Notes: generated from the letters alone by a model not told the origin. A stretch of 16,994 nt of DNA from an uncultured Paraburkholderia sp. (GCA_937917025.1 CALFSF010000351.1:1-16994), one strand, 5' to 3'. Counted from the first letter of the stretch, positions 1 through 7,016 are shown. Program-made: numbers and translations.

Positions 1-105
1 CCTACACGACGCTCGGCCGAGCGCCTACGGCGTTCGGCGACCGCACGCCTGCCCATGCCGCCGTCACCGCGCGCTTGCCGCCTGGCGATCGCGTGCGGTT
101 GCGAG
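1..105. other. Intergenic edge of window with a 14-bp palindrome
   Basis: No supportable gene is seen in this short edge segment. It lies downstream of the minus-strand lipoprotein gene. A perfect 14-bp palindrome, CGCTCGGCCGAGCG, sits at 10-23 and could form part of a transcript-end hairpin, but no T-run follows on either strand. The open frames here are extensions of GC-rich shadow frames. Confidence 0.4.
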
Positions 106-480
106 CTAGCCGCCGCGCAAGGTCGGATCGACCGTCGCCCGCCAGCTGAGCGCCTTCGCGCGCTGCGCGGTGAGGTACGCCACCCACTGGTTTCGCATCT
201 GCGCGTCGCCGCTCGCACCCTCCGCCGTGTAGTGCTGCGCGAGCTCCGCCTGGAACGCGCAGTACGCCGCTTTCGATCCTTTCCCATGGCGGCTGCCGAC
301 GTACGCATCGAATAGCGTCGAATACACCGGCTGCGCGTCCTTGCCGTAATCGAGCGCCTGCCCGCCGCACATTTCCTGCAACGACGCAAACGACGGCGCG
401 CCCATCGTGCCGCTCAGGCTCGGTGTACCGACGCACCCCGCCAGCAGCGCCGCCGCACCCGCTATCCAGATTCCACGCAT
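106..480 (-). CDS. Small putative lipoprotein of unknown function
   Basis: This encodes 124 residues. The N-terminus is a lipoprotein signal peptide: M-R, a hydrophobic stretch, then a lipobox LLAGC with the lipidated cysteine at residue 16. The mature part is polar and contains two further cysteines (in EMCGG and AAYCAF). I see no catalytic motif and do not recognise the family. The start at 480 is preferred over an upstream in-frame ATG at 540 because an AGGTGAG ribosome binding site lies a few bases before it and the lipobox then falls at the normal distance. The gene is divergent from glpD and shares its upstream region. It is probably an envelope lipoprotein; the role is unknown. Confidence 0.75.
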   Translation of the reverse strand: MRGIWIAGAAALLAGCVGTPSLSGTMGAPSFASLQEMCGGQALDYGKDAQPVYSTLFDAYVGSRHGKGSKAAYCAFQAELAQHYTAEGASGDAQMRNQWVAYLTAQRAKALSWRATVDPTLRGG

Positions 481-574
481 GTTTCTCACCTTTTGTTGGC
501 TCGTCTCGTGAGTATCGTCCGCGAGCGTATCCCGTGTCACCCTGGCCGTTCGGCTATCAGACTATCGAACTTTA

Positions 575-614
575 CTTTTTCGAATATGTTCATTAAAGTT
601 CGAAAACGAACATT
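575..614. promoter_or_regulatory. Two abutting GlpR-type operators upstream of glpD
   Basis: The 20-mer AAAGTTCGAAAACGAACATT at 595-614 is an almost perfect dyad (GTTCG, AAAA, CGAAC). It closely resembles the E. coli GlpR operator pattern of ATGTTCG and CGAACAT half-sites. Directly upstream and in register, 575-594 holds a weaker copy with half-sites CTTTTTCG and TGTTCATT. A lone half-site CGAACTTT lies at 566-573. GlpR is the DeoR-family repressor of glycerol 3-phosphate genes, induced by glycerol 3-phosphate. The location 45 bp upstream of glpD fits repression. No glpR gene is visible in the window, so the regulator is inferred. Confidence 0.7.
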
Positions 615-616
615 AT
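589..616 (+). promoter_or_regulatory. Possible glpD sigma70-type promoter
   Basis: TTCATT at 589-594 and CATTAT at 611-616 are separated by 17 bp, giving partial matches to -35 (3/6) and -10 (4/6) boxes. The best GlpR-like operator (595-614) would then occupy the spacer, which is a sensible repression geometry. Assigned from position and spacing only. Confidence 0.35.
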
Positions 617-658
617 GGTTTCGTCAAAATTTCCTTCGGGATTCAGGGGACATAGCCG

Positions 659-2194
659 GTGACGCAAGGTGCGAGATACGATCTGCTCGTCGTGGGGGGC
701 GGAATCAATGGGGCGGGCATCGCGCGCGATGCCGCCGGGCGCGGCCTTTCCGTGTTGCTGTGCGAGCAGGACGATCTCGCGGCGCACACTTCGTCGGCGA
801 GCACGAAGCTCATTCATGGCGGTTTGCGCTATCTCGAGTACCGCGAGTTCGGGCTCGTGCGCAAGGCGCTGCAGGAACGTGAAACGCTGCTGCGCGCCGC
901 GCCCCACATCATGTGGCCGCTGCGTTTCGTCATGCCGCACATGCCGGATCTGCGGCCGGCGTGGCTCATCCGGGCCGGCCTCTTTCTCTACGATCACCTC
1001 GCGCGTCGCGAACTGCTGGCCGGCTCGTGCGGCATCGACATGCGCCGTCATCCGGCCGGCGAGCCGCTCGTCGACTCGATCCGTCGCGGCTTCGTGTATT
1101 CGGATGGCTGGGTCGACGACGCGCGGCTCGTCGTGCTGAACGCGCTCGACGCCGCCGAGCGCGGCGCCACCGTCCTCACCCGCACGAAACTCGTCAGCGC
1201 GGTACGCGCGGGCGGCGAATGGCACGCGCGGCTCGAAAGCGCGGACGGCCGCGCCATCGACATGCGCGCGGGCGCGATCGCGAACGCGGCGGGCCCGTGG
1301 GTCGGCGAACTGCTGCAGGGCGCGCTCGGGCGCGGCGCGGCGCACAGCGTGCGCCTCGTGAAAGGCAGCCATATCGTGACGCGGCGCCTCTTCACGCACG
1401 ATCACGCGTATATCTTCCAGAATCCGGACAAGCGGATCATCTTCGCCATTCCGTACGAGCACGACTACACGCTGATCGGCACGACCGATATCGAGTATCG
1501 CGACGATCCCGCCCAGGTCGCGATCACCGCCGGCGAGACGCAGTACCTGTGCGACTCGATCAACCGCTACTTCAAGCGCAAGATCACGCCGGCAGACGTC
1601 TGCTGGACCTATTCCGGCGTGCGTCCGCTGCTCGAGGAAGAAGGCGCGGACAACCCGTCGGCCGTCACGCGCGACTACCGCCTGGAGCTCGACGCGCCGC
1701 CAGGCGAAGCGCCCCTGCTGTCGGTGTTCGGCGGCAAGATCACGACGTTTCGCAAGCTCGCGGAAGAAGCGGTCGACGAACTTTCCCGCGCCCTCGAATC
1801 GCCGGCGCCGGCCTGGACGGCCGGTGCGACGCTGCCGGGCGGCGATATCGCGAACGCGAATTTCGAGCGCTTCGCCGTGCAGTTTCAGCAGCAGCACGCG
1901 TGGCTGCCCGCCGATCTCGCCCACCGCTACGCGCGCGCTTATGGCACGCGCGCGGCGTATGTCGTCGGCCGTGCGCGCGCGCTTGCCGATCTCGGCCACG
2001 CGTTCGCGCCAGGTCTCTACGAAGCGGAACTGCGCTATCTTCGCGATACCGAGTGGGCCCGCTGCGCGCACGACGTGCTCTGGCGACGCACCAAGCTCGG
2101 CCTGCATCTCATCGGGTCAGGCAAGCTCGACGTGGTCGCGCGCGAGATCGACGTGTGGTTCGCGCGCGAAGAAGACGTCACGCAGCACGCGTGA
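659..2194 (+). CDS. glpD: Aerobic glycerol-3-phosphate dehydrogenase GlpD
   Basis: GlpD is a membrane-associated flavoprotein that oxidises sn-glycerol 3-phosphate to dihydroxyacetone phosphate and passes electrons to quinone. At 511 residues it is close to the E. coli enzyme (about 500). The FAD-binding dinucleotide fold is at residues 7-35 (VVGGGINGAGIARD). The family signature TKLIHGGLRYLEYREFGL is at about 49-66. The FAD/substrate domain motifs YSGVRPLLEEE and SVFGGKITTFRKLAEE lie in the second half, followed by the C-terminal helical domain. The start is GTG, supported by AGGGGA eight bases upstream. glpK follows after 177 bp, so both steps of glycerol breakdown lie together. The tandem GlpR-like operators just upstream suggest repression relieved by glycerol 3-phosphate. 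Confidence 0.97.
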   Translation: MTQGARYDLLVVGGGINGAGIARDAAGRGLSVLLCEQDDLAAHTSSASTKLIHGGLRYLEYREFGLVRKALQERETLLRAAPHIMWPLRFVMPHMPDLRPAWLIRAGLFLYDHLARRELLAGSCGIDMRRHPAGEPLVDSIRRGFVYSDGWVDDARLVVLNALDAAERGATVLTRTKLVSAVRAGGEWHARLESADGRAIDMRAGAIANAAGPWVGELLQGALGRGAAHSVRLVKGSHIVTRRLFTHDHAYIFQNPDKRIIFAIPYEHDYTLIGTTDIEYRDDPAQVAITAGETQYLCDSINRYFKRKITPADVCWTYSGVRPLLEEEGADNPSAVTRDYRLELDAPPGEAPLLSVFGGKITTFRKLAEEAVDELSRALESPAPAWTAGATLPGGDIANANFERFAVQFQQQHAWLPADLAHRYARAYGTRAAYVVGRARALADLGHAFAPGLYEAELRYLRDTEWARCAHDVLWRRTKLGLHLIGSGKLDVVAREIDVWFAREEDVTQHA

Positions 2195-2204
2195 AGCCGA
2201 CGTG

Positions 2205-2225
2205 GCCGCATGCAGTGCGTGCGGC
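2205..2225 (+). other. Strong hairpin between glpD and glpK
   Basis: GCCGCATGC (2205-2213) and GCGTGCGGC (2217-2225) form a nine-pair stem with one G-T wobble and a three-base loop, 10 bases after the glpD stop codon. No T-run follows, so it is not a typical intrinsic terminator. It may stabilise the 3' end of glpD mRNA or dampen read-through into glpK. Confidence 0.45.
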
Positions 2226-2371
2226 ATGGCTGCCGCGCCAAAGCAGGCACATGACGGCCAGCCCGTTGTGCGCGACACACCGTGCTGCCCGAAACATGAG
2301 CGTTGCCGCATGCTGACGTACACCGGCAGCCCGCGAACGCGCCGCGTCATGAAAAACATGGAGAAGACACA

Positions 2372-3877
2372 ATGCAGGACCAGTACATCCTCGCGCTCGA
2401 TCAGGGCACGACCAGCTCGCGCGCGATGCTGTTCGACCACGACGGCAATGTCGTGTCGATTGCGCAGAAGGAGTTCCAGCAGTTCTATCCGCGCCCGGGC
2501 TGGGTCGAACACGATCCGCAGGAAATCTGGTCGACGCAGGCGGGCGTTGCCGCCGAAGCCGTCACGCGCGCCGGCCTGAACGGCACGGCGATTGCCGCGA
2601 TCGGCATCACGAACCAGCGCGAAACGACGATTGTCTGGGATCGCGAAACCGGCCAGCCGGTCTACAACGCGATCGTCTGGCAGGATCGCCGCACCGCGGA
2701 TTTCTGCGACCAGTTGAAGGCGCAGGGCCTCGAGGAAAAAGTACGGGCGAAAACCGGTCTGCCGGTCGACTCGTATTTTTCCGGCACCAAGATCCGCTGG
2801 ATTCTCGACAACGTCGAAGGCGCGCGCGAAAGGGCGCGTCAGGGCAAGCTCGCGTTCGGCACGGTCGACAGCTGGCTCGTGTGGAATTTCACGCAGCACG
2901 GCCTGCACGTCACCGACGTGACCAACGCATCGCGCACGATGCTCTTTAACATCCACACGCTGCAATGGGACGACGAACTGCTCGACGCGCTCGATATTCC
3001 GCGCAGCATGTTGCCCGAGGTGCGTCCTTCGTCCGGGATCTACGGCCCGACGAAAACCACCGTATTCGCTTCGAAGATACCGATCGCGGGCATCGCCGGC
3101 GACCAGCATGCGGCGCTGTTCGGACAGATGTGCACGCAACCGGGCATGGTGAAGAACACGTATGGCACTGGCTGCTTTCTCGTGATGAACACCGGCGACA
3201 AGCCGATCGAATCGAAGAACAATCTCGTCACGACCATCGCCTGGCAGATCGGCGGCCAGATCAACTACGCGCTAGAAGGCAGCATCTTTATCGCGGGCGC
3301 GGTCGTGCAGTGGCTGCGCGACGGACTCGGCATCATCAAGAGCGCGTCGGAGATCGAGCCGCTCGCGCGCAGCGTGCCGCATTGCGACGGCGTCTATCTC
3401 GTGCCGGCGTTCGCCGGACTCGGCGCGCCGCACTGGAACGCACGCGCGCGCGGCACGCTCTTCGGCGTGACGCGCGGCACGACGTCCGCGCATATCGCGC
3501 GCGCGGCGCTCGATGCGATCGCCTATCAATCGGTCGATGTGCTGCGCGCGATGGAAGCGGATTCGGGTATTCGCGTCGGCGAACTGCGCGTTGACGGCGG
3601 CGCGTGCACGAACAATCTGCTGATGCAGTTCCAGGCCGATATTCTCGGCGTGGATGCGGTGCGTCCGAAAGTCAGCGAAACAACCGCACTCGGCGCGGCG
3701 TATCTCGCGGGGCTGGCGGTCGGGTACTGGAAGGACGTCGGCGAACTGCGGAGCCAGTGGAAGCTCGACCGTCGCTTCTCACCCGCGATGCCGCCTGCCG
3801 ACGTGAAAGGCTGCATCGACGGCTGGCATCGCGCCGTGCGTGCCGCGACGGCGTGGGCCGATTCACCGGAGCATTGA
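2372..3877 (+). CDS. glpK: Glycerol kinase GlpK
   Basis: GlpK phosphorylates glycerol with ATP to sn-glycerol 3-phosphate, the substrate of GlpD encoded just upstream. At 501 residues it is full length. Key features of the FGGY kinase family are visible: the phosphate loop LDQGTTSSRA (9-18), glycerol-contact residues R83-E84 and Y135, and catalytic D244 in GIAGDQHAALFGQ. Also present are the NTYGTGCF segment, VPAFAGLGAPHW, and the C-terminal RVDGGACTNN and TTALGAAYLAGLAVGYW segments. The start at 2372 is chosen for GGAGAAG five bases upstream and the match to family N-termini; an upstream in-frame ATG at 2303 would add 23 unsupported residues. The segment equivalent to the E. coli fructose-1,6-bisphosphate site is altered (PTKTTVFASK at about 226-235). 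Confidence 0.97.
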   Translation: MQDQYILALDQGTTSSRAMLFDHDGNVVSIAQKEFQQFYPRPGWVEHDPQEIWSTQAGVAAEAVTRAGLNGTAIAAIGITNQRETTIVWDRETGQPVYNAIVWQDRRTADFCDQLKAQGLEEKVRAKTGLPVDSYFSGTKIRWILDNVEGARERARQGKLAFGTVDSWLVWNFTQHGLHVTDVTNASRTMLFNIHTLQWDDELLDALDIPRSMLPEVRPSSGIYGPTKTTVFASKIPIAGIAGDQHAALFGQMCTQPGMVKNTYGTGCFLVMNTGDKPIESKNNLVTTIAWQIGGQINYALEGSIFIAGAVVQWLRDGLGIIKSASEIEPLARSVPHCDGVYLVPAFAGLGAPHWNARARGTLFGVTRGTTSAHIARAALDAIAYQSVDVLRAMEADSGIRVGELRVDGGACTNNLLMQFQADILGVDAVRPKVSETTALGAAYLAGLAVGYWKDVGELRSQWKLDRRFSPAMPPADVKGCIDGWHRAVRAATAWADSPEH

Positions 3878-3934
3878 GCGGGTCGACGGTTTGGGCTGCT
3901 CTTCGCCATACCGGCCGAAACGGAAACCCGCGCA

Positions 3935-3962
3935 GCGCGGGCGCGCCTGCGAGCGCCCGCGC
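3935..3962. terminator. GC-rich hairpin after glpK
   Basis: GCGCGGGCGC (3935-3944) and GCGCCCGCGC (3953-3962) are a perfect 10-bp inverted repeat with an eight-base loop, 57 bp after the glpK stop. There is no following T-run, so intrinsic termination is uncertain. It is a plausible glpK transcript end. Confidence 0.4.
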
Positions 3963-3972
3963 GACAACCACG

Positions 3973-3978
3973 TATGAT
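3973..3978 (+). promoter_or_regulatory. Possible -10 box before the HAD gene
   Basis: TATGAT at 3973-3978 matches five of six bases of the -10 consensus in otherwise GC-rich DNA, about 80 bp upstream of the HAD start. No good -35 box is seen, so this is tentative. Confidence 0.25.
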
Positions 3979-4056
3979 GGCGCTTTCGATCCACGCCGGC
4001 CGACGCGTCACGAGGCCAGCGGGCCCGCCAACCTGACCTTCGCACCCGTTTTACGC

Positions 4057-4743
4057 ATGCTCGACCACCTCATCTGTGATTGCGACGGCGTTCTCGTCGA
4101 TAGCGAAGTCATCGCCGATCACGTCATGCTCGATACGCTGACGTCCACCTTCCCCGGCATCGACTTCGAAGTCGCCGTGAAGAGCGCGTTCGGCCAGCAG
4201 ACCTCGCGCTTCCTCGAAAACCTCCAGGCGAGCCAGAACATCACGCTGCCGGCGGATTTCCTGCAAACCGTCGAACACAACGTCGAGCGCGCGCTGGCTT
4301 CTTCGCTCTGCGCGATCAGCGGCGTGCGCGACGCGTTGCAACGCGTGACGCTCCCGGCGGCGGTCGTGTCGAACAGCCGGATGTCGCGCGTGCTCGCTTC
4401 GGTGAAACGTGCGGGGCTGACGGAGATTTTCGCGGGACGCATCTTCAGCGCCGAGCAGGTCGCGCGGCCGAAGCCCTACCCCGACGTCTACCTGCTCGCC
4501 GCGCGGCAACTCAACGTGGAGCCGGCGCGCTGCATCGTCGTCGAGGACAGCGTTGCGGGGCTGAACGCGGCGCGCGCGGCGGGCATGAAGACGATTGCGT
4601 TCGTCGGCGCGAGTCACATCCCCGACGGTTACGCGGACGTGCTGCGCAACATGGGCATCACGCGGATCATGGAACACATGGACGAACTGCCCGCGCTGGT
4701 CGAAGCCGGCCGACGCGGCGAATTCGGCGACGTGCAGTCGTAG
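4057..4743 (+). CDS. HAD-superfamily phosphatase (subfamily IA, YieH-like)
   Basis: This encodes 228 residues with the full set of HAD motifs. Motif I is DCDGVLVDSE with nucleophile D8 and general acid/base D10. Motif II is VVSNS with S105. Motif III is RPKPYPD with K139. Motif IV is VVEDSVAG with E163 and D164. A helical cap lies between motifs I and II (about 15-90). The DGVLVDSE form and the overall layout resemble small-molecule phosphatases such as E. coli YieH (6-phosphogluconate) and beta-phosphoglucomutase relatives. The true substrate cannot be read from sequence. The open frame extends upstream, but the ATG at 4057 gives the family N-terminus; its ribosome binding site is weak. It lies 179 bp after glpK and probably has its own promoter. 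Confidence 0.9.
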   Translation: MLDHLICDCDGVLVDSEVIADHVMLDTLTSTFPGIDFEVAVKSAFGQQTSRFLENLQASQNITLPADFLQTVEHNVERALASSLCAISGVRDALQRVTLPAAVVSNSRMSRVLASVKRAGLTEIFAGRIFSAEQVARPKPYPDVYLLAARQLNVEPARCIVVEDSVAGLNAARAAGMKTIAFVGASHIPDGYADVLRNMGITRIMEHMDELPALVEAGRRGEFGDVQS

Positions 4744-4771
4744 GTCGCTACGCGCGGGCCGAGGTAGCGAC
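4744..4771. terminator. Inverted repeat directly after the HAD stop codon
   Basis: GTCGCTAC (4744-4751) and GTAGCGAC (4764-4771) form a perfect 8-bp stem with a 12-base loop, starting at the base after the TAG stop. It is placed between converging genes, as expected for a transcript end. No clear T-run follows. A 14-bp palindrome CGTCGATATCGACG lies just beyond at 4777-4790. Confidence 0.45.
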
Positions 4772-4826
4772 GTCAACGTCGATATCGACGCCGCCGGCTA
4801 CGGCCCGCGCTTTCGTTTCTCGAAGC

Positions 4827-4857
4827 AAAGGCAGGCTCGCGTGACGAACCCGCCTTT
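4827..4857 (-). terminator. Hairpin at the 3' end of ribB
   Basis: AAAGGC (4827-4832) pairs with GCCTTT (4852-4857) and, past one mismatch, GG pairs with CC, leaving a short loop. It starts only two bases after the ribB stop on the minus strand. The outer A/T pairs give a short U-run on either strand, so it could act as a weak bidirectional terminator for ribB and the HAD gene. Confidence 0.45.
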
Positions 4858-4859
4858 CC

Positions 4860-5579
4860 TCACGCCGCGTCCGTGCAGCACTCGCGCGCCGTCGCCAGCG
4901 CTTCACGAAACGCCACGAGTTCCGCGATCGTCAGCATCGGCAGACTGTGTCGCGCGGCGAAGCGCTCCACGTCGGCGCCGCGCGTCATCGTGCCGTCGGC
5001 GTTCATCAGTTCGCACAGCACGCCCGCCGGCTTCAGCCCCGCGAGGATCGCGAGGTCGACGGTGCCTTCGGTGTGGCCACGGCGCGCGAGCACGCCGCCG
5101 GGCATCGCGCGCAGCGGGAACACGTGCCCCGGACGGACGATATCGGCGGGCTTCGCATGGTCGGCGATGGCCGCGCGGATCGTCGTCACGCGGTCGGCGG
5201 CGGAAACGCCCGTCGACACTCCTTCACGCGCTTCGATCGACACGGTGAACGCCGTACCGTGACGGCTTTCGTTGTTGACGGCCATCGGCGGCAGTTCGAG
5301 CGCGCGGATCTTCTCGTCGGGCAGGCACAGACACACGATGCCGCTGCATTCGCGGATCAGCAAAGCCATCGTTTCGTTCGTGAGACGCTCGGCGGAAACG
5401 ATCAGGTCGGCTTCGTTCTCGCGGTCGTGGTCATCCTGAAGCACGACGGCGCGACCCTCGCGCATCGCATCGAGTGCAGCGGCGATACGGGGCGGAACGG
5501 CTTCGGTGGAAAGCAGGGGGAGATCGGCAAACGCGCTTTCGAAATGCGCAGCCGGTGCAGGAAATGTAGCAAAAGACAT
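4860..5579 (-). CDS. ribB: 3,4-dihydroxy-2-butanone-4-phosphate synthase RibB
   Basis: RibB converts ribulose 5-phosphate to 3,4-dihydroxy-2-butanone 4-phosphate plus formate, supplying the four-carbon unit of riboflavin. At 239 residues it is a stand-alone RibB with an N-terminal extension of about 25-30 residues over the 217-residue E. coli protein, and no GTP cyclohydrolase II domain. Visible motifs are the acidic metal-binding loop DDHDRENEAD (49-58), SGIVCLC (79-85), GVSAADR (124-130), RPGHVFPLRA (149-158) and RRGHTEGTVD with H169/E171. The start at 5579 is chosen because GAGGAG lies about eight bases upstream. Longer in-frame starts run through the riboswitch leader and are unlikely. 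The FMN riboswitch upstream indicates feedback control by FMN. Confidence 0.96.
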   Translation of the reverse strand: MSFATFPAPAAHFESAFADLPLLSTEAVPPRIAAALDAMREGRAVVLQDDHDRENEADLIVSAERLTNETMALLIRECSGIVCLCLPDEKIRALELPPMAVNNESRHGTAFTVSIEAREGVSTGVSAADRVTTIRAAIADHAKPADIVRPGHVFPLRAMPGGVLARRGHTEGTVDLAILAGLKPAGVLCELMNADGTMTRGADVERFAARHSLPMLTIAELVAFREALATARECCTDAA

Positions 5580-5580
5580 G

Positions 5581-5619
5581 TGAAACGCTCCTCGCGGAAG
5601 TTGGGCGAAAAACGTTTCA
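5581..5619 (-). promoter_or_regulatory. Possible ribosome-binding-site-sequestering helix of the ribB leader
   Basis: On the minus strand TGAAACG (5619-5613) and CGTTTCA (5587-5581) are perfect 7-bp complements. They enclose 25 bases containing the GAGGAG ribosome binding site, and the 3' arm ends one base before the ATG. The placement suggests a helix that would restrict ribosome access when the riboswitch is in the FMN-bound state. Inferred from sequence only. Confidence 0.5.
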
Positions 5620-5736
5620 GGGCATTGCAAACAGACAGAACCCCGTGCGCGCATCGAACGCAATGCGGCACACGTCCACGCGCCGCCGTTCGCATACACG
5701 GACGAAACGCATGGGCTGGACCATGACCATCTGCAC

Positions 5737-5892
5737 ATCTTCTCTCATCCGGACTATGACCGTCGGCTCTGGCATTTCACCAGATCTGCTGACCCCGCTA
5801 CAACGTGAAGCGCGGGCGCTCGCGGGCTCGCGGGCCGGACTGCCATGGCCTGCATACCGCCGGTGGGGAATTACACCCCGCCCTGAAGACGC
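5737..5892 (-). ncRNA. FMN riboswitch (RFN element) of ribB
   Basis: Read on the minus strand, the leader shows the conserved FMN aptamer pieces in order: GTCTTCAGGGCGGGGTG, AATTCCCCACCGGCGGT, GCCCGCGAGC, GGTCAGCAGATCTGGT, GAAATGCCAGAGCCGACGGT, and the closing ATAGTCCGGATGAGAGAAGA. The first and last segments (CTTC with GAAG) close helix P1. The element ends about 157 bases before the ribB ATG, leaving room for an expression platform. FMN binding is known to lower expression of downstream riboflavin synthesis or uptake genes. End points are approximate to a few bases. Confidence 0.96.
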
Positions 5893-5897
5893 ACTGA

Positions 5898-5921
5898 TTG
5901 CCGGATAAAACCGGCCGGCAA
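5898..5921 (-). terminator. Inverted repeat between the cupin regulator and the ribB leader
   Basis: TTGCCGG (5898-5904) and CCGGCAA (5915-5921) form a perfect 7-bp stem with a 10-base loop. It lies 54 bp beyond the stop of the upstream minus-strand regulator gene and just ahead of the riboswitch, so it may end the regulator transcript. No strong T-run is present. Confidence 0.35.
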
Positions 5922-5927
5922 AGAATA
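5922..5927 (-). promoter_or_regulatory. Possible -10 box for ribB leader transcript
   Basis: On the minus strand TATTCT matches four of six -10 bases and would start a transcript about 20 bases ahead of the riboswitch aptamer. No convincing -35 box is visible at the normal distance, so support is mainly positional. Confidence 0.25.
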
Positions 5928-5975
5928 CACGACTTCGACGAAAATGATCGCGCAGGACGATTTACCCTGGGGCTT

Positions 5976-6659
5976 TCACGACGCCACCGGTTGCGCTGGC
6001 GCGTCGTGCGGCATATCCTGGCGCGGCGGTGTCTCGGCGTTGAGCGTCACGCGAAACGCGCGCGCTTCGGTGTCGCCGGGATTGCGAAAACTGTGGGGCT
6101 GGTCCGCATCGAAGACGATCGCGTCGCCGGTTGCCAGCAACTGGCGCTGGTCATGCACGCGGACTTCGAGCGTGCCGTCGCTGACAACCAGATTCACCGT
6201 CGTACCCGGCGCGCGACGCGTCCCGGTTTCGGTATGCAGCGGCGCGATCCGCAACTCGTGAAACTCGGCCGCGACGGGGTCGCCTTCGGGATACAGCGCA
6301 CGCGTCGAATATCGCCCGCTGGCGCTGACCACACGCGCCGTCTGCCCTGCCGGCAGATGCTCGAAACCGTTCACCGCGTGACGCCGCAAGAACGCCGCCA
6401 CCGAAACCTTCAGCGCCGCGGCGACCTTGCACAGCACCTTGATCGACGGCACGCTGCGCGCGGATTCGATCTGCGCGAGCATCGCCCGCGAAACACCGGA
6501 CGCGCGTGCGAGTGCGTCGAGCGAGAGCTGGCGCTCGGCGCGCAGCCGGGCCAGGTTGACACCGACGAGATGCTCGAGCGCATCGAACGGTTCGGGCGCG
6601 CGGGGGCCGTCGGGCAGATCGGCCGCTGGGTCGCGAACCAGCGCAAGCGGGGAATGCAT
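5976..6659 (-). CDS. XRE-family transcriptional regulator with cupin sensor domain
   Basis: This encodes 227 residues in two parts. An N-terminal helix-turn-helix of the XRE/Cro type covers about 33-90 (NLARLRAERQLSLDALARAS and GVSRAMLAQIESARSVPSIK). A C-terminal small beta-barrel cupin covers about 135-207 and ends with the typical GDAIVFDADQPHSFRNPGD. This architecture is common in regulators of amino acid, polyamine or carbon metabolism, where the cupin binds a small ligand; the ligand is not readable here. The start at 6659 is chosen for GGAGG about five bases upstream. An in-frame ATG at 6701 would add 14 residues and is less likely. The gene is co-directional with ribB but separated by 83 bp plus the riboswitch leader, so no operon is implied. 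Confidence 0.9.
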   Translation of the reverse strand: MHSPLALVRDPAADLPDGPRAPEPFDALEHLVGVNLARLRAERQLSLDALARASGVSRAMLAQIESARSVPSIKVLCKVAAALKVSVAAFLRRHAVNGFEHLPAGQTARVVSASGRYSTRALYPEGDPVAAEFHELRIAPLHTETGTRRAPGTTVNLVVSDGTLEVRVHDQRQLLATGDAIVFDADQPHSFRNPGDTEARAFRVTLNAETPPRQDMPHDAPAQPVAS

Positions 6660-6920
6660 GGTGGCCTCCAGAAGCGCCGCCTTCGGGCGGACGCGCATCA
6701 ATGAAGAGCCAGACTATCAGCGGATTTCGTCGCGCCCAACCAAGTTATCGTCACACCGAAAGAAGCTCTGCGCTTATAGAGCTATCCGACGTTCTCATAG
6801 ATAGATGAAAAATCAATGAGTTAGCAGTGCGGAGCCTCCTAGATTCTCTGTACTCTCGCGCCGATTGTGGGCCGTACGTTGGCGAATCCGAGCTACGACA
6901 GTCGACACTAAGGATGCCTC
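6660..6920. other. Intergenic region rich in A+T upstream of the cupin regulator
   Basis: No supportable gene is seen. GC content drops sharply from about 6710 onward relative to both neighbours. An inverted repeat AGCTCT-N8-AGAGCT lies at 6764-6783 and is a candidate autoregulatory operator for the cupin regulator. A 68-residue open frame at 6827-7033 has no ribosome binding site and no recognisable content, so it is not called. Confidence 0.5.
6764..6783. promoter_or_regulatory. Candidate operator upstream of the cupin regulator
   Basis: AGCTCT (6764-6769) and AGAGCT (6778-6783) are perfect inverted repeats separated by eight bases, about 105 bp upstream of the regulator start on the minus strand. 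XRE regulators often bind such dyads at their own promoters. Assignment to this protein is inference. Confidence 0.25.
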
Positions 6921-7016
6921 ATGGACGCTTTTCCACGCTCTTCACTGCCGCCGAATTCGTTTCCAAGAGTATCGGGCGACGATCGCTACCTTGGCCCCTA
7001 TGGCTCGAAGAACGCC

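Noticed and set aside
593..2107. Long minus-strand open frame of 504 codons opposite glpD
   Set aside because: It is a shadow of GC-rich glpD: arginine/alanine-rich with no domain character. glpD itself is unambiguous.
5580..5738. N-terminal extension of RibB through an upstream in-frame start
   Set aside because: The extension would be translated from the riboswitch leader and has no family similarity. A good ribosome binding site supports 5579.
6793..6826. Short repeats such as ATAGATAGAT in the low-GC patch, considered as a CRISPR or iteron array
   Set aside because: There are only two or three short units, with no regular spacers and no replication or cas genes nearby.
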